The position numbers were made by a program, and so were the translations under genes. A model generated the notes under the pieces. That model was given only the letters and a program-made list of their open reading frames with translations. It was not told the origin of the DNA and did not search any database. Shown here piece after piece: positions 13,720 to 26,335 of a stretch of DNA of 64,000 nt (positions are counted from its first letter, which is position 1; each line of letters opens with the position of its first letter). The stretch covers positions 867,493 to 931,492 of the forward strand of contig NW_003101678.1 of the NCBI RefSeq assembly GCF_000003855.2, read 5' to 3'. This stretch comes from Blastomyces gilchristii SLH14081. Its lineage: Eukaryota > Ascomycota > Eurotiomycetes > Onygenales > Ajellomycetaceae.

Positions 13720-14055
13720 TGTAGTGAGCTGTGCCTGATCAATTATATAGACTATTTCATTACACTTCATAGATTCCGCTGAAAGTCTTAATTCTCAGTT
13801 GACTAAAAGCTCTAATTTTCAGTTGCTGATTCTCAGCTGAATAACTTATGAAATTTCTATTCTTTCACTCTGAAGCTTCACTGTATACACAGAGTTTCTA
13901 TTCTTCCACTCTGAAGCTTTACTATGTATATATATAAATATTCACTCTGATCACTGATTCCCGCACTTTCTCTTTCTTTCGTTCTCTAATGTTTTCCACT
14001 TTTGTATTATAAGATCTATATATTATACCGATCTATTTAGCGTAGACCTCTTACA
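13720..14055 (+). repeat. gypsy A1 3' LTR
   Basis: 336 bp, TGTAGTGAGC...CTCTTACA, intact TG/CA ends. It retains a few CG and CC pairs that the 5' LTR has lost (for example a CCCG near 13962), and the 5' LTR retains others. Confidence 0.93.
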
Positions 14056-14070
14056 TATATGTATAATATT

Positions 14071-14521
14071 TAGACTGACTGTGTCACCGTGTCTGAGATC
14101 AGAATCAGAATATTTGATAATCTCATTATTAATTTAACTGATCTTATTACACAGTTTTAAGATTAAATAGTAGTCTTATACTGTTTCAGTAAAACTTACT
14201 GTCTACTCTTATCACATTTTTCAAATGAGATCATGATTTTCACTTCTCAATTTAAATTCTTTTTATTGCTTTAAATGACTTTAAATCTCATTTGAGCATT
14301 ATCAAAAAGTGTTACTTTTTAAAAAATTAAAAATACTCTAAAAAAACCTTGAAATGTCTAAAAATAGTAACTTTATATCAAGAATGAGACTAAATGAGAT
14401 TAAATAAGATCACTTTCTTATTTTTTCTAAGTCATAATCTTATTTTAAGATCTGATAAATAGTCACTTTACATGTTTTTTTAATGACTAGTCCCAGCGGG
14501 ATTCATATCAAGAAATGTATG
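14071..14521 (+). mobile_element. hAT-derived MITE 1, 3' end cut off by a LINE
   Basis: Begins TAGACTGACTG ten bases beyond the gypsy A1 target duplication and matches MITE 2 (15338-15843) throughout, up to AGAAATGTAT. There the (ATT)n tail of a minus-strand LINE begins. The missing terminal 60 or so bases are not found on the far side of the LINE, so part of the locus is deleted or rearranged. Confidence 0.85.
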
Positions 14522-14925
14522 ATTATTATTATTATTATTCTTCAATTATAAATGTATACAGTCAGAGACTACAATATCTACCTGAGAATCTTTAGTTCTC
14601 AGAGTTTTTTCTATATCAATAGAGTTAACTATTATACATTTATCAATTTCAGATATGCAAAATCAGAAAACTTCAGCTCAGAATATAAAAACTGTTTACA
14701 AATTACAGTATTTCAACATCTTTAATACTTTGAAACCATTTGAAAATATCATGACAAAGGAAAAGAGAACATAGTATTAAAGACAGACATATTAAACAGA
14801 TAGATAGAAAAGAACAGAAAGAAACAAGTACAGTAAAGAGAGACTATAACAAAAAAAAACAAAAAAAAAAATTATTAAAAGATAGTGTATAGCTGTTTTA
14901 ACAGACTATATCTAATTAATTTCTA
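14522..14925 (-). mobile_element. 3' end of minus-strand Tad-like LINE (LINE-1), split from its body
   Basis: Starts with (ATT)n, the complement of the (TAA)n tail, and is the reverse complement of the 3' untranslated region of LINE-2 (about 21985-22366). The rest of LINE-1 resumes at 22367. The 12 bp at the break are duplicated with two C/T differences: AATTAATTTCTA at 14914-14925 and AATCAATTTCCA at 22367-22378. This fragment and 22367-28205 are therefore one element interrupted by LINE-2. Confidence 0.88.
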
Positions 14926-14926
14926 T

Positions 14927-15006
14927 GTCAGCGTGACTCAGTTGATAAGACTGGTAATCAAGGCCGCACACATTAGAGATGTGTGGGTTCAAATCTCATC
15001 ACTGAC
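14927..15006 (+). ncRNA. tRNA-like sequence with A and B boxes
   Basis: About 80 nt. The ends GTCAGCG and CACTGAC pair except at one C/A position explicable by C-to-T decay. TGACTCAGTTGA matches a pol III A box with one G-to-A change, and GGTTCAAATCT matches a B box with CG and CC decayed. A 5-bp T-stem can be drawn with two wobble pairs. An acaca...tgtgt hairpin could be a long variable arm as in Leu or Ser tRNAs. I cannot draw a clean anticodon arm, so this is tRNA-derived rather than a confident functional tRNA. It sits exactly at the 5' boundary of the LINE-2 insertion. Confidence 0.55.
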
Positions 15007-15329
15007 ATCTGTCACTTCTTACTCATGAAAGCCCTCATGTAATAGAGGCTGAGTCTAATTAGTAAGGCTTGATGTGAGGTAGAACTCTCTACTGCAAGCC
15101 AAGTCACTAGTTAAGCAAGATTCTGTGAACACTCATCAGAGCTGATATGAGATGTCAATATCTCACTATTCTACTGTACACCTGTCAAGGTTCTAACAAT
15201 ATAGAGCCAAGCCTAATGTAGTGATTATACACTACTTAAACAAGTCTGTAACTAGAGCTGTCATTGAAGCCTAGATTTTCCTGAAATACAGAGAATGATG
15301 TTGAAAATTATCTGACTAGCAGATCTAGA
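15007..15329 (+). other. LINE-2 5' region, part 1, moderately unmutated
   Basis: Retains CC and GG (for example AAAGCCCTC near 15028) unlike the LINE coding region. No coding frame seen. It resumes after MITE 2 at 15852 and runs to about 16185, where similarity to LINE-1 begins. Likely 5' untranslated region, or the body of a tRNA-derived SINE. Confidence 0.5.
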
Positions 15330-15337
15330 CATACATC

Positions 15338-15843
15338 TAGACTGACCGTGTGACCGTGTCTGGGACCAGGACCAGATTTTTTGATAGTTTCATTATCAAT
15401 TCGACTGATCCCATTACATGGTTTTAACATTAGATAGTAGTTTCATACTGTCTCAGTGAGACTTACTGTCTACTCTTATCACATTTTCCAAATAAGATCA
15501 TGATTTTCACTTCTCAATTTAAATTATTTTTATTGCTTTAAATGACTTTAAATCTCATTTGAGTGTTATCAAAAAGTGTTACTTTTTAAAAAATTAAAAA
15601 TAGTCTAAAAAAAACCTTAAAATGTCTAAAAATAGTAACTTTATGCCAAGAATGTGTCTAAATGGGACCAAATGAGACCACTTTCTCATTTTTTTCAAGT
15701 CATGGTTTCATTTTAAGATCTGATATATAGTCACTTTACATGTTTTTTTGATAGCCAGTCCCAGCGGGATTCACGCTAAGAAATGTATAGAATCAGATCA
15801 AATGAAATCAAATGTGAAATTCATAGTCTCAGCGGTTAGTCTA
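15338..15843 (+). mobile_element. hAT-derived MITE 2 (506 bp)
   Basis: Ends TAGACTGACCG...CGGTTAGTCTA, flanked by a perfect 8-bp duplication CATACATC (15330-15337 and 15844-15851). Eight-bp duplications and TAGACTG ends match the 5.7-kb hAT elements in this window, and both termini are homologous to those elements while the centre is not. No transposase capacity; moved in trans. It keeps more CC, GG and CG than the long elements. Confidence 0.92.
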
Positions 15844-15851
15844 CATACATC

Positions 15852-16275
15852 TAGGCTCTAGACAGAGCACTCTGATAGGCTAGAGCCTGTAAGTTCACTG
15901 TCAAGTTCTAATACTGACGGAGAGAACTGCAGTCATCAAGCCTATAATTAGTCTCTAACATAAAGTGAGATCATGATGACTGATTGATAGGTCTATAAGC
16001 ATCTAATAAGACTGAGATCAGCAACCAGAAGCTTGGTGTGTATGCTATCAAGTGAGTGATGGCAGTCACTAACTAACACCTCTGGAAATTAGTGACTGGC
16101 CTGAGAGAACAGACGCGGTGATCAGTTAATTATAGAGGGTTAAATATAATTAGCTTAAGATGCATTCTGCGGGTGACTAGCGCCCGTAGTTCTCTTCAAA
16201 AATCTAACCTAGTTACTGAACTAGTGTGAAAAAAAATCAGGTGTTTTATATACAAAAGTGTTTTATTCTTCTTTT
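15852..16275 (+). other. LINE-2 5' region, part 2
   Basis: Moderately GC, with CG and GG retained (for example GCGGGTGACTAGCGCCCG near 16168, a short inverted repeat). No coding frame. From about 16186 it matches LINE-1 as an inverted copy. Confidence 0.5.
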
Positions 16276-16410
16276 GAAACAGTCTGACCAACTTTTCAAT
16301 TAAAAACAGACTTAGAAATCTCTTAATTGAAAGAGTCTGATCAACTTTTCAAAAGAGTTCAATAAATATCTCAATTGAAACAGTCTGACTAACTTTTCAT
16401 TGAGTGAGAA
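16276..16410 (+). repeat. 53-bp tandem repeat upstream of LINE-2 ORF1 (3 copies)
   Basis: Units start with a GAAA-AGTCTGA core at about 16276, 16329 and 16377 and contain AACTTTTCA. LINE-1 has four units at the equivalent place. Position just before ORF1 and variable copy number resemble the promoter monomers of some LINEs; regulatory function is inferred only. Confidence 0.75.
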
Positions 16411-16412
16411 CA

Positions 16413-18011
16413 ATGAGTTCAAAAATACACTCAGTTGATGTGAAAAAAGATGCTTTCTCAAATACTATTTTTGAGATTGAAATTCTGAAGAGAAGAAAGA
16501 AAGAAGAAATAGAGAAATAACAAGTTCTTGAAATACAGAAACTTGAAAAAGTAAGTAAGATTCTTGAAAAGCAGTGTCTGAGTGAGATGAATGAAGAAGT
16601 TCTGTTAATTCTTCATACTCAGGCTAGATAACTACAGAAGATGATCAAGTTCAAACTTGGAATTTCAAACACAGTTCAAAAAACATTGAAAATTTCTAGT
16701 ATAATCACTAACTTATTATTTTACTCTTCTTCTTTTTCTACTTCTTCTTCTTCTTTAAATCAGAAGAAAACATATGCTTAAGCAGCTGAATCTGCTGTCT
16801 CTAAATCTGCTATCTCAAAACCTGCTCAAAATCCTGAGAAAACTGAGAAGAATACTGCTCATACTTCTATTCATAAAAAAGTAAAGAAAAAAATACAAAA
16901 AGAGAAAAACTTTCAAATCATCAAAAATAGAAGACTTATTCTCAAAGTCTCAAATCAAAATATCTTACAAAGAAACAAGCTAAACTCAAATCTCATTTTC
17001 AGAATCAGAAATGAAATTAATCAGCAGTTCTTTTCTCAGTTGATAACTGATATTGAAGTTTAAAAATCAGTTATAGCTTTAATTGAGGTATCATTCTTTG
17101 AAAACTTCATTATTCTGACTACAATGTCTAAATTTAGTGCAGAATTCCTTATTCAGAAAAATAATCTCTGAAAATCAGCAGTAGAATCTTTGCTAAACAT
17201 AATAATTCTATCTAAGAGAGATGAAAAGTGAGACAAATTCATTCTTTATAATATTTCAGTTGAAATTTTTGACTGTGAAGAAGAAATGCTACTTCTTAAA
17301 AATGAATTAGAAGAATATAACTCTATTCAACTGAGAAAAGAGTCTGTATAACTAAATTCAATTAAGTTCAGACAAAGCAGAAGAAATGTCTCTGTTCTAG
17401 TATATATAAAGACACTTAAACAGTCAAAGATCTCTGAAGTAAGAGTAGCAGATTTAAAAATGAGAGTTCATGAATACAAAGACTCAAGAATGAATCTCAA
17501 AGCTCAAACACAGTATTCAAACTGTCAAAGATATGAACACTTTATAATCTCATGTTTTAGAGACTCAAAATGTGCATTCTGTGTCAGAGATTACAAAACT
17601 AGTGAGCATAAATATGAAACATGCTTAAAAAAAGATGAAATATGTCAATACACTCTGCTTAAGTGCTCTAATTATAAAGAAAAATATACATCTAACTCAA
17701 AAGAATGTATATTTGCTCCAAGAACTCAAAAGAACTGGAGAAAAGATGAAGCTCAAAGTCAATCTAGAACTGAAGAGAAGAGTCAAGTTAGTAAACTGAT
17801 AACTGCAAGCTCAAAAAGAAGAAACTCTCAACTATTTAAATCTTCAAACTTCAATTCTCCAGCTAAATGTAAACAGAATTTGAATTCTCAAACTTCTATC
17901 AAGATTAGAGAATTGAGAAATAACTCTGATGATAAACTAGATATAATGCAAGCAGTTGAGATTTCTACTTTTCAAAATAGATATAATCTACTATCTAATG
18001 ATAGTGATTAG
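16413..18011 (+). pseudogene. LINE-2 ORF1 (Gag-like, zinc-knuckle protein)
   Basis: ATG at 16413 starts a frame of about 533 codons interrupted by stops. The N-terminal part (residues 1-90) is coiled-coil-like and rich in Lys and Glu (FEIEILKRRKKEEIEK). A Ser-rich linker follows. Three Cys/His knuckles lie at 17518-17710: CQRYEHFIISC, a CAFC...H...C unit, and CSNYKEKYTSNSKEC with one Cys changed to Tyr. ORF1 proteins of Tad and Jockey-type LINEs bind the element RNA with such knuckles. A basic tail follows. The terminal 183 codons (17460-18011) remain open. The mirror copy is at 26336-27924. Confidence 0.88.
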
Positions 18012-18089
18012 ATTCTACTCTATCTCTACTCTCTTTTAGTATAAATATACAACAAAAACAACAAAAAAAGTTTAAAAACTCTTCAAAAA

Positions 18090-21000
18090 TCATATTTATT
18101 CAACATAATGTGAATAGAAACTCAAATTGTATTAATTCTTATCTTCAAATTGTATTTGAATAAAAAGTTGATTTTATACTGCTTCAGGAACTGAATTTTG
18201 ATACTGAGTAAAAATACATCATTTCTCATTCAAGCTACTACTGCTTTCTACCTCAAAAGTCTGAGATAAAAGTCAAGAGTAGTGATCTATGAAAGAAAGA
18301 GATCAAGATATTAATTTAATCTAAGATTTGATATCATGTCTGACTCTGATATTCTGATGAGTGATATTATAGATAAAGAGAATGAGTTTGATACTATACA
18401 GTTCATAAATATCTATAATGAAAAGTCATTGAAGAAAAATAATAATATCTGAATAATTGATAAAGAATTTCTGAATATAACTTCATTAAGAAACTCTATA
18501 ATTGCAGAAGATTTCAATACACATCATCTCTGATGAAATTCAGAATACAAGAGAGTAGTAAGAGCTGATAATCTGATTGAATGAATCTTTGAGCATTTAA
18601 TAGATTTAGTTAATAAGTCTGATTAACAAACACTCTTTAGAAAAGATATGAAACAGAAATCTATTATAGATCTAATCTTCATATTATAAAATCTAATGAA
18701 AAAAAGACTTGTAAACTGATTTATTAATTCAAATGAGACATCAGAATCACATCATGAGATTATTCAATTTGATATTAAACTGAGTGAAAAATAAATAAGT
18801 GAAAATCCTCTTCTCTCTAATCAGTTTAACTTTGAAAAAGCTGATTGAAAAGCAGTTGAAGAAAGTATAAAACTGTTAAAATCTGAAAGACAGAGTGAGC
18901 TATATTGAAATTCTGATCAAGATATCTTAAATAAAATGTTTAAGAATAGAGTGAAGCTCATTACATCTATTATTCTAATAAGTGTTAGAGATAATATTTC
19001 AAAGAGAAAATCTTCTAAGTATTCAAAACCTTGATGAAATAAGAATATCTCATCTAAAAGAAAAGAATTAGCTACTGCTAGAAGAGATTGAAAGAATGAT
19101 ATAATATCTGATAAAGAGTTCAAAGCTATCAGAAATAAATATTTTTCAGATATTATAAGAGCTAAAACAGACTGCTGGAATAAATTTCTTGAAGAAGCAT
19201 AAGAAAAGAAAGTTTTTAAAGCTTTTAACTATACTAAAATGAGAAGTGTAGCAAAACTTCCAGCCTTAGAATATGAGTTTCAGAATGAATCATATACAGC
19301 AAACACTTTTGAGAAAAAATGTTAAGCTTTTATAAGAATTCTCTTTCAAAACTCATCAGATTCAGATTCAGAGAAAGAGAATATATCACTTCTTAACTAC
19401 ATTGATGAAAATGACTGAGAATGACCTGATCTTATATAAGATGAATTAGAGTCAGCTATCTTCTCAAGTTCTGTTAAAACTGCTACAGGGCCTGATTCAA
19501 TTAATCACTTGATTATTCAAAATATATATTTCTACTTAAAGAATGAATATTTTGATCTCTTTTTCAATCTCTTGAAAAATGAATATCATTCTGAATACTG
19601 AAGAGAAGTCACTGAAGTGATTCTTGTAAGGTCTAATAGAAAGATGTCAATTCCTAAGTTATATAGAGTAATATCTCTATTGAACTGTCTAGAAAAGGTT
19701 TTAGAAAAGATAATAGCAACTTGACTATCTTTTATAAGCTCTATTAATAACTCTCTTTTATTCAGTGAATAAATGAGAGATAGAAAACAATATTCTTTTA
19801 TTGACACTGTTCTCTCAGTTGTTCATGATATTCAAATAGCAAAGCATGAAGATCTGGTCTCAACTGCAGTTTTTATTAATATAAAAGAAGCATTTGATTA
19901 TATTTCAAAGTCAAAGTTAATTCAGACTTTGAAGATGTTAAAACTATCACTTTCTCTAATAAAATAAGTTAACTATTTTATATCTAAAAGAATCATACAA
20001 CTTTTCTTTGATGAAATGAAATAAGATAAGACTGAGATAAAAATAGAAGTATTATAAGAATCTTCAATCTCACTCATTTTATTTGCAATATACACTGCAT
20101 ATCTATTCAAAGATAGAAATATGAAAATAGTGAGATTTTCAAGTTATATAGATGATATTGATCTAGTCTACAGCTCAAAAACTATCAAAGAGAATTTGAA
20201 AGTGATTGAAAAAGCTGTAAAGAAAATCTTTATCAGAGCAGATATTAATTAAATTCAATTTAATATGAATAAAACTGAGTTAATTCATTTTTTTTCTAGA
20301 TTCAATGAGAAAGAACTATCCCTAACTCTTTGAAATAGAGAGATTAAACCCAATTTAAATGTCAAATGATTAGAAGTATGATTAAACTTCAAGTTGAATT
20401 TTAAATATCATATTCAATAAAGAACTGTCAAGACAGAAAGACTATTGAACAACATTATCAGACTATTAAATACAGAGAGAGATCTATTCTTTCAGGCTAT
20501 GAGACAGTTATATATAGCCTGTATTACCTCAGTAGCTGATTATGAAGTTCAAGTTTAATGAAATAATCAAGAAAATTTCACTGAACTCTTTCAAAGTCTG
20601 TAAAACAGAGCTTTGAGAAGAATTCTGAGAGTATTCAAATCATCTTCTATTAAAGCAATGAAAATTAAAGCTTCAATTGTCTCTTCTACTATTAGATTTG
20701 AAAAGACCTGTATAAACTATACTCTGAGAGTTATAAAGATAAGCTTAAATTATATAATCAGAGAAAGAGTCTCTTCTTCATTTTCATTAATCAACTCTGG
20801 AAATGAACTGAATTGAAATAGATTTCTTGATTGAAATGAAAATAATTCTTCAAAGAAAATGTCTTCTCAACTGTATAGACTATACTCACTGATTAAAAAT
20901 CAATTTTCTTCTTTAAATGTTGAAAAAGTTGATCATGAGAAGTTATCTCTCTGAAGAGAAAAGCTTAAATCTCTTATAGACTTATAAATAAGTGAACTAT

Positions 21001-21985
21001 CTAAAGAGAAAAAATATGAACAGTATTTGAAGAGAATTTCTACAATCAATATAAAAGACTCTATTCTGATTTATTCAGATGACTCAAAAAATGAGAATTT
21101 GAATAGATTAGGCGCAGGCATTGCTTATACTGAAGATAACATTAATTTTATCTCAGATTTCTGGCCTTTAGACTGTGAATCTGAAGTCTTTGACACTGAA
21201 CTATTTGCAATAGTGAAAGCTTTCAAACTTATTAAAATAAAATCTTATAAAAGAGAAAATAGTTTGAAGAAGATATGAATATTCTCTAATAGTCAAGCTG
21301 CTTTAAAAAGACTTAGAAATAGTCAGATTTATAATGATTAAATGAATCTTGAACTGATCTTAAACTTCATTTTAAAAATTTAAAAGAGAAGAATATCAAA
21401 GCTGATAATTCATCTATACTGAGTTTCTGCTCATATGAATATTCATGACAATGAATTGACTGATTCAGCTGTAAAAAAGAGTTCAGAATTAAGCAGATCT
21501 ATTCAAAAAATTATGTCCTGGTCTTTTATAAAGAGAAAAATAAAAGAATCTTGTTTAGATAAGTGAAATGAAAGCTGGCAGAAATAAAAGAAGAGTATAC
21601 ATTATTCAAGATTTGAAACAAAGCTCAAGTGAAAATCCTGTTCAATTAAATGTAAAAAGAAAATATTCTAATCTATAACACAGCTGAAACTAGAACATGA
21701 TTATTTCAAATCCTATATACAGAGATTTGATAATAGATTTGATTCAATAGAATGCTCATTCTGCAATGCAACTGAGAATTCTGAGCATATTGTAATACAC
21801 TGTGCATTATACAATAGTCTCAGAGTCAGATTGAAAGAGAAGTATGATCTAAATTAATTAAATATGAGATTCTTATTCTCAACTGAGACAGGAATTAAAT
21901 ACTTAATAGACTTTCTATCAGAAACTCAAGCAGCTACAAGAAAATGACTAAATTCAGAAATATCTGAATAGCAAGAGAAGGAAAT
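18090..21985 (+). pseudogene. LINE-2 ORF2 (endonuclease, RT, RNase H)
   Basis: Order: an apurinic-type endonuclease start (about 18105, IQHNVNRN, then LLQE near 18190); RT blocks around 19480-20200 (GPDSINHLIIQ; AVSTAVFINIKEAFDYISKSKL-like block; YIDDIDLVYSSK replacing FADD); RNase H at 21050-21480 (LIYSDDSKN, Asp/Glu positions, FDTELFAIVKA); and a C-terminal CxxC...H...HC motif at 21750-21810 (CSFCNATENSEHIVIHC). This is the Tad1/I-type clade architecture. Many TGA stops fall at Trp positions. The encoded protein would nick the target and reverse-transcribe the element RNA; this copy cannot. Confidence 0.9.
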
Positions 21986-22350
21986 CAATCAGATATAGTC
22001 TGTTAAAACAGCTATATACTATCTTTTAATAATTTGTTTTGTTACAGTCTCTCTTTACTTTATCTTTTCTATTCAATTCCTTTCTATCTATCTATTTAAT
22101 GTGTCTATCTTTAAGACTGTGTTCTCTTTTCTTTTGTCATGATATTGTTAAATAGTTTCAAAGTATCAGAAGATGTTAAAATACTGCAATTTATAAACAG
22201 TTTTTGTATTCTGAGCTGGAATTTTCTCATTTTGAATATCTGAAATTGATGAATGTATAATAGTTAACTTACAGATATAGGAAAAACCCTGAGAACTAAA
22301 AGTTCTCAGGTAGATGTCATAGTCTCTGACTGCATACATCTATAATTGAA

Positions 22351-22369
22351 GAATAATAATAATAATAAT
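22351..22369 (+). repeat. (TAA)n tail of LINE-2
   Basis: Six to seven AAT units at the 3' end of LINE-2, immediately followed by the 12-bp target duplication. The LINE-1 tail at 14522 has the same unit. Confidence 0.9.
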
Positions 22370-22384
22370 CAATTTCCACCTCTT

Positions 22385-25300
22385 CATATTCAGATACTTC
22401 TGAATTCAGTCATTTTCTTGTAGCTGCTTGAGTTTCTGATAGAAAGTCTATTACATATTTAATTCCTGTCTCATTTAAGAATAGAAATCTCATATTTAAT
22501 TGATTTAAATCATACTTCTTCTTCAATCTGACTCTGAGACTATTGTATAATGCACAATGTATTACAATATACTCAGAATTTTCATTTGCATTGCAGAATG
22601 AGTACTCTGTTGAATCAAATCTATCATTAAATCTTTGTATATAGGATTTGAAATAACCATGTCCTAGTTTCAGTTGAATTATAGATGAGAATATTTTCTT
22701 ATTACATTTAATTGAACAAGATTTTCACTTTGATTTTGTCTCAAATCTTGAATAATGTATACTCTTCTTTTATTTCTGTCAGCTTTTATTTCACTTGTTT
22801 AAACAAGATTCTTTTATCTTTCTCTTTATGAAAGATCAGAACACTGTTTTTTAAATAGATCTGCTTAATTCTGAACTCTTCTTTACAGCTGAAGCAGCCA
22901 TTTCATTATCATAAATATTCATAGAAGTCAGAACTCAGTGCAGATGAATTATCAGTTTTAATATTCTTCTCTTTTGAATTTTTAAAACAGAGTGTAAAAT
23001 CAGTTCAAGATTCATTTGATTATTAAAAATCTGACTATTTCTAACTCTTTTTAAAGCAGCTTGACTATCAGAGAATATTCATATCTCTTTCAAACTATTT
23101 TCTCTTTTATAAGATATTATTTCAATGAGTGTGAAAGTTTTCACTATTACAAATAGTTCAGCATCAACAACTTCAGCTTCGCAGTCTAAATTTCAGAAAT
23201 CTGAGATAAAATTGATATTATCTTCAGTATAAGCAATGCCTGTGCCTAATCTATTCAAATTCTCATTTTTTGAGATATCTGAGTAAATCAGAATAGAGTC
23301 TTTCATATTAATTATAGAGATCTTCTTCAAATACTGTTTATATTCTCTCTCTTTAGATGGTTCACTTATTTATAAGTTCATAAGAGACTTCAGCTTATTT
23401 CTTCAGAGAGATATCTTCTCATGATTAATTTTCTCAACATTTAATGAAGAAAATTGATTTTTAATAAGTGAATATAGTCTATACAGTTGAGAGAGCATTT
23501 TCCTTAAAGTATTATTCTCATTTCAATCAAGAAATCTATTTCAATCCAGTTTATTTCCTGAGTTAACTAATGAAAATGAAGAGAAGACTCTTTCTCTGAT
23601 TATATAATTTGAGCTCATCTTCATATCTCTGAGAGCATAGTTTATACAGGCTTTTTCAAACTGAACAGTAGAAGATGAAATTGAAGCTTCAATTTTCATT
23701 GCTTTAATAGAAGATGATTTGAATGCTTTCAGAATTCTTCTTAAAGCTCTGTTTTATAGACTTTGAAAGAGTTCAGTGAAATCATCTTGATTGTTTCATC
23801 AAACTTGAACTTTATAATCAGCTAATGAGATAATACAGGCTATGTATAACTGTCTCATAGTCTGAAAGAATAGATCTCTCTCAGTATTTAATAGTCTGAT
23901 TATACTACTCAGTAGTCTCTCTGTCTTGATGATTCTTTGTTGAATATGATATTTAAAATTCAACTTGGAGTTTAATCATACTTCTAGTTATTTGACATTC
24001 AAACTGGGTTTAATCTCTTGATTCAAAAGAGTGAGACTTAGTTCTTTCTCATTAAATCTGAGAAAAAAGTGAATTAACTCAGTTTTATTCATATCAAATT
24101 GAATTAGATTGATATCTGCTCTAACAAAGATTTCCTTTACTACTTTCTCAATTATTTCTAAATTCTCTTTGATTGTCTTTGAACTGTAGAGTAGATCAAT
24201 ATTATCTACATAACTTGAAGATCTCACTATTTTCATCACTCTATTCTTGAATAGATATGCAGTGTATATTACAAATAAAACAGGTGAGATTGAAGATTCT
24301 TATGATACTTCTATTTTTATCTTAGTTTTATCTTGTTTTCTTCTATCAAAGAATAGTTGTATAATTCTTTTAGATATAAAATAATTAACTCATTTTATTA
24401 GAGAAAGTGGCAGTTTTAATATCTTCAAAGTTTGAATCATCTTAGACTTTGAAACATGATCAAATGCATCTTTTATATCAATAAAAACTGCAGTTAAGAC
24501 CAGGTCTTCATACTTTACTACTTAAATATCATGAATAACTGAGAGAACAGTGTCAATTATAGAACATTGTTTTCTATCTCTCATTTATTCATTAAATAGA
24601 TGAGAATCACTAATAGAGCTTATAAAAGATAATCTAGTAGCTATTATTCTTTCTAGAATCTTTCTTAAACAGTTCAATAGAGATATTACTCTATATAACT
24701 TAGAAATTGAAGCTTTTCTATTAGGTTTTATAAGGATTACTTCAGTAGCTTCTCTTCAGCATTCAGAATAATAATCATTTTTTAAGAGATTGAAAAAGAG
24801 CTCAAAATATTCATTCAAGTAGAAATATGTGTTTTGAATAATCAAGTGATTAATTGAATCAGGCTCTGCAGCAGTTTTAATTGAACTTCAGAATATTACT
24901 GACTCTAGTTCATCACATGTAAGCTCAGACTATTCCCAGTTATTTTCATCAATATATTCATGAAATGACATATTCTTCTCTTCTAAATATGATGAGTTTT
25001 GAAAGAGAATTCTTATAAAAGCTTGACATTTTTTCTCAAAAGAGTTTACTGTATACAATTCATTCTGAAATTTATATTCTAAGATTGAAAGCTTTGCTAC
25101 ACTTCTTGTTTTAGTACAGTTGAAGACTTTAAAAACTTCTTTTTCTTATGCATTTTTAAGAAATTTGTTTCAGTAATCTGTTTTGACTCTTTTAATATCT
25201 GAAAAATATTCATTTCAAATAGCTTTGAACTCTTCATCAGATATTAAGTTATTCTTTCAATCTCTCTTAGCAGTGACTAATTGCTTTCTTTTAGAAGTGA

Positions 25301-26275
25301 TATTCTCATTTCATCAAGGTTTGAAATACTCAGAAGACTTTTTCTTTGAAATATTTTCTTCAATACTTGTTAGAAGAATAGATGTAATCAGCTTTACTCT
25401 ATTCTCAAGCATTTCATTTTAGATATCTTGACTTTGATTTCAATAAAGCTCACTCTGTCTTTCAGATTTCAGCTGTTTTACTCTTTCTTCAACTGCTTTT
25501 CAATCAGCTTTTTCAAAGTTATACTGATTAGAGAGAAGAGGATTTTCACTTCTTTATTTTTCACTCAGTTTAATATCAAATTGAATGATCTCATGATCTG
25601 ATCCTGAGATTTCATTTGAATTAGTAAACCAGTTTATAAGTCTTTTTTCAATTAGAGTTTATAACATGAAAGTTAGATCTATAATAGATTTCTATTTCAT
25701 GCCTTTTCTAAAGAATGTTTGTTGATCAGACTTGTTAACTAAATCTATTGAATGCTTAAAAGTTTATTTAATCAGTTTATCTGCTCTTACTACTCTTATG
25801 CACTCTGAGTTCTATCAGAGATAATGTGCATTAAAGTCTTCTGCAATTATAGAGTTTTTTAAGAGTATTATATTCAAAAATTCTCTGTTAATTGTTCAGA
25901 TATTGTTATTTTCTTTCAATGACTTTTCATTATGAATATTTATAAGTTGAATAGTATGAAACTAATTCTCTTTATCTATAATATCACTCACTAGAATATC
26001 AGAGTCAGATATGATATCAAATCTTAGATTAAATTGATATCTTGATCTTTTTCTCTTATAGATTACTACTCTTGATTTTATCTCAGATTTTTCAGAAGAA
26101 AAGCAGTAATAGCTTGAATGAGAAATAATGTACTTTTGCTCAGTATCAAAGTTTGATTGTTGAAGAAGTACAAAGTCAACTTTTTATTCAAATACAATCT
26201 GAAGACAAGAATAAATGCAATTTGAGTTTCTATTCACATTGTTTTGAATAAATGTGATTTTTAAAGAGTTTTTAA
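22385..26275 (-). pseudogene. LINE-1 ORF2 (endonuclease, RT, RNase H)
   Basis: Inverted homologue of 18090-21985. The best open stretch (24239-23988) carries the RT catalytic region YVDNIDLLYSSK, where Asp of the YxDD box is Asn, followed by the DINLIQFDMNKTELIHF block. RNase H lies at about 22880-23310 and the C-terminal Cys/His cluster near 22560-22620. Differences from LINE-2 are mainly transitions, so both copies decayed independently. Confidence 0.88.
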
Positions 26276-26335
26276 ACTTTTTTTGTTATTTTTGTTGTAT
26301 ATTCATACTAAAAGAGAGTGAACATAGAGTAGAAT

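Larger units (their letters stand above)
8254..14055 (+). mobile_element. Ty3/gypsy chromovirus A1, complete structure, mutated
   Basis: Two 336-bp LTRs (8254-8589, 13720-14055) bound the element, and the same 5 bp, TATAT, lies on both sides (8249-8253, 14056-14060). Inside, in order: gag region, aspartic protease, RT, RNase H, integrase with zinc-binding start, and a C-terminal chromodomain. A purine run just before 13720 (GAAAAGAAGAGACTAA) is the likely polypurine tract. A second copy (A2) starts at 54620. The protein frame is broken throughout, mostly TGA at Trp, so it is dead. I did not recognise the tRNA primer site after 8589. Confidence 0.95.
14926..22366 (+). mobile_element. Tad-like LINE (LINE-2) inserted in LINE-1, with tRNA-like 5' end
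   Basis: The 12-bp duplication described for LINE-1 brackets this 7,441-bp block. It starts at a tRNA-like sequence and ends in (TAA)n. Inside are about 750 bases of moderately GC 5' sequence interrupted by MITE 2, a 53-bp tandem repeat, ORF1 with zinc knuckles, ORF2 with endonuclease, RT and RNase H, and a 3' untranslated region. Without the MITE and its duplicated target it is about 6.9 kb. ORFs are mutated and dead. LINE-1 lacks the first ~1,260 bases and carries different sequence there, so this 5' segment may be chimeric. The alternative, a separate SINE next to the LINE, is less economical with one flanking duplication. Confidence 0.8.

Noticed and set aside
14927..15006. Functional tRNA-Leu gene
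   Set aside because: A and B boxes and acceptor pairing are present, but no clean anticodon arm and several pairing defects; kept as tRNA-like.
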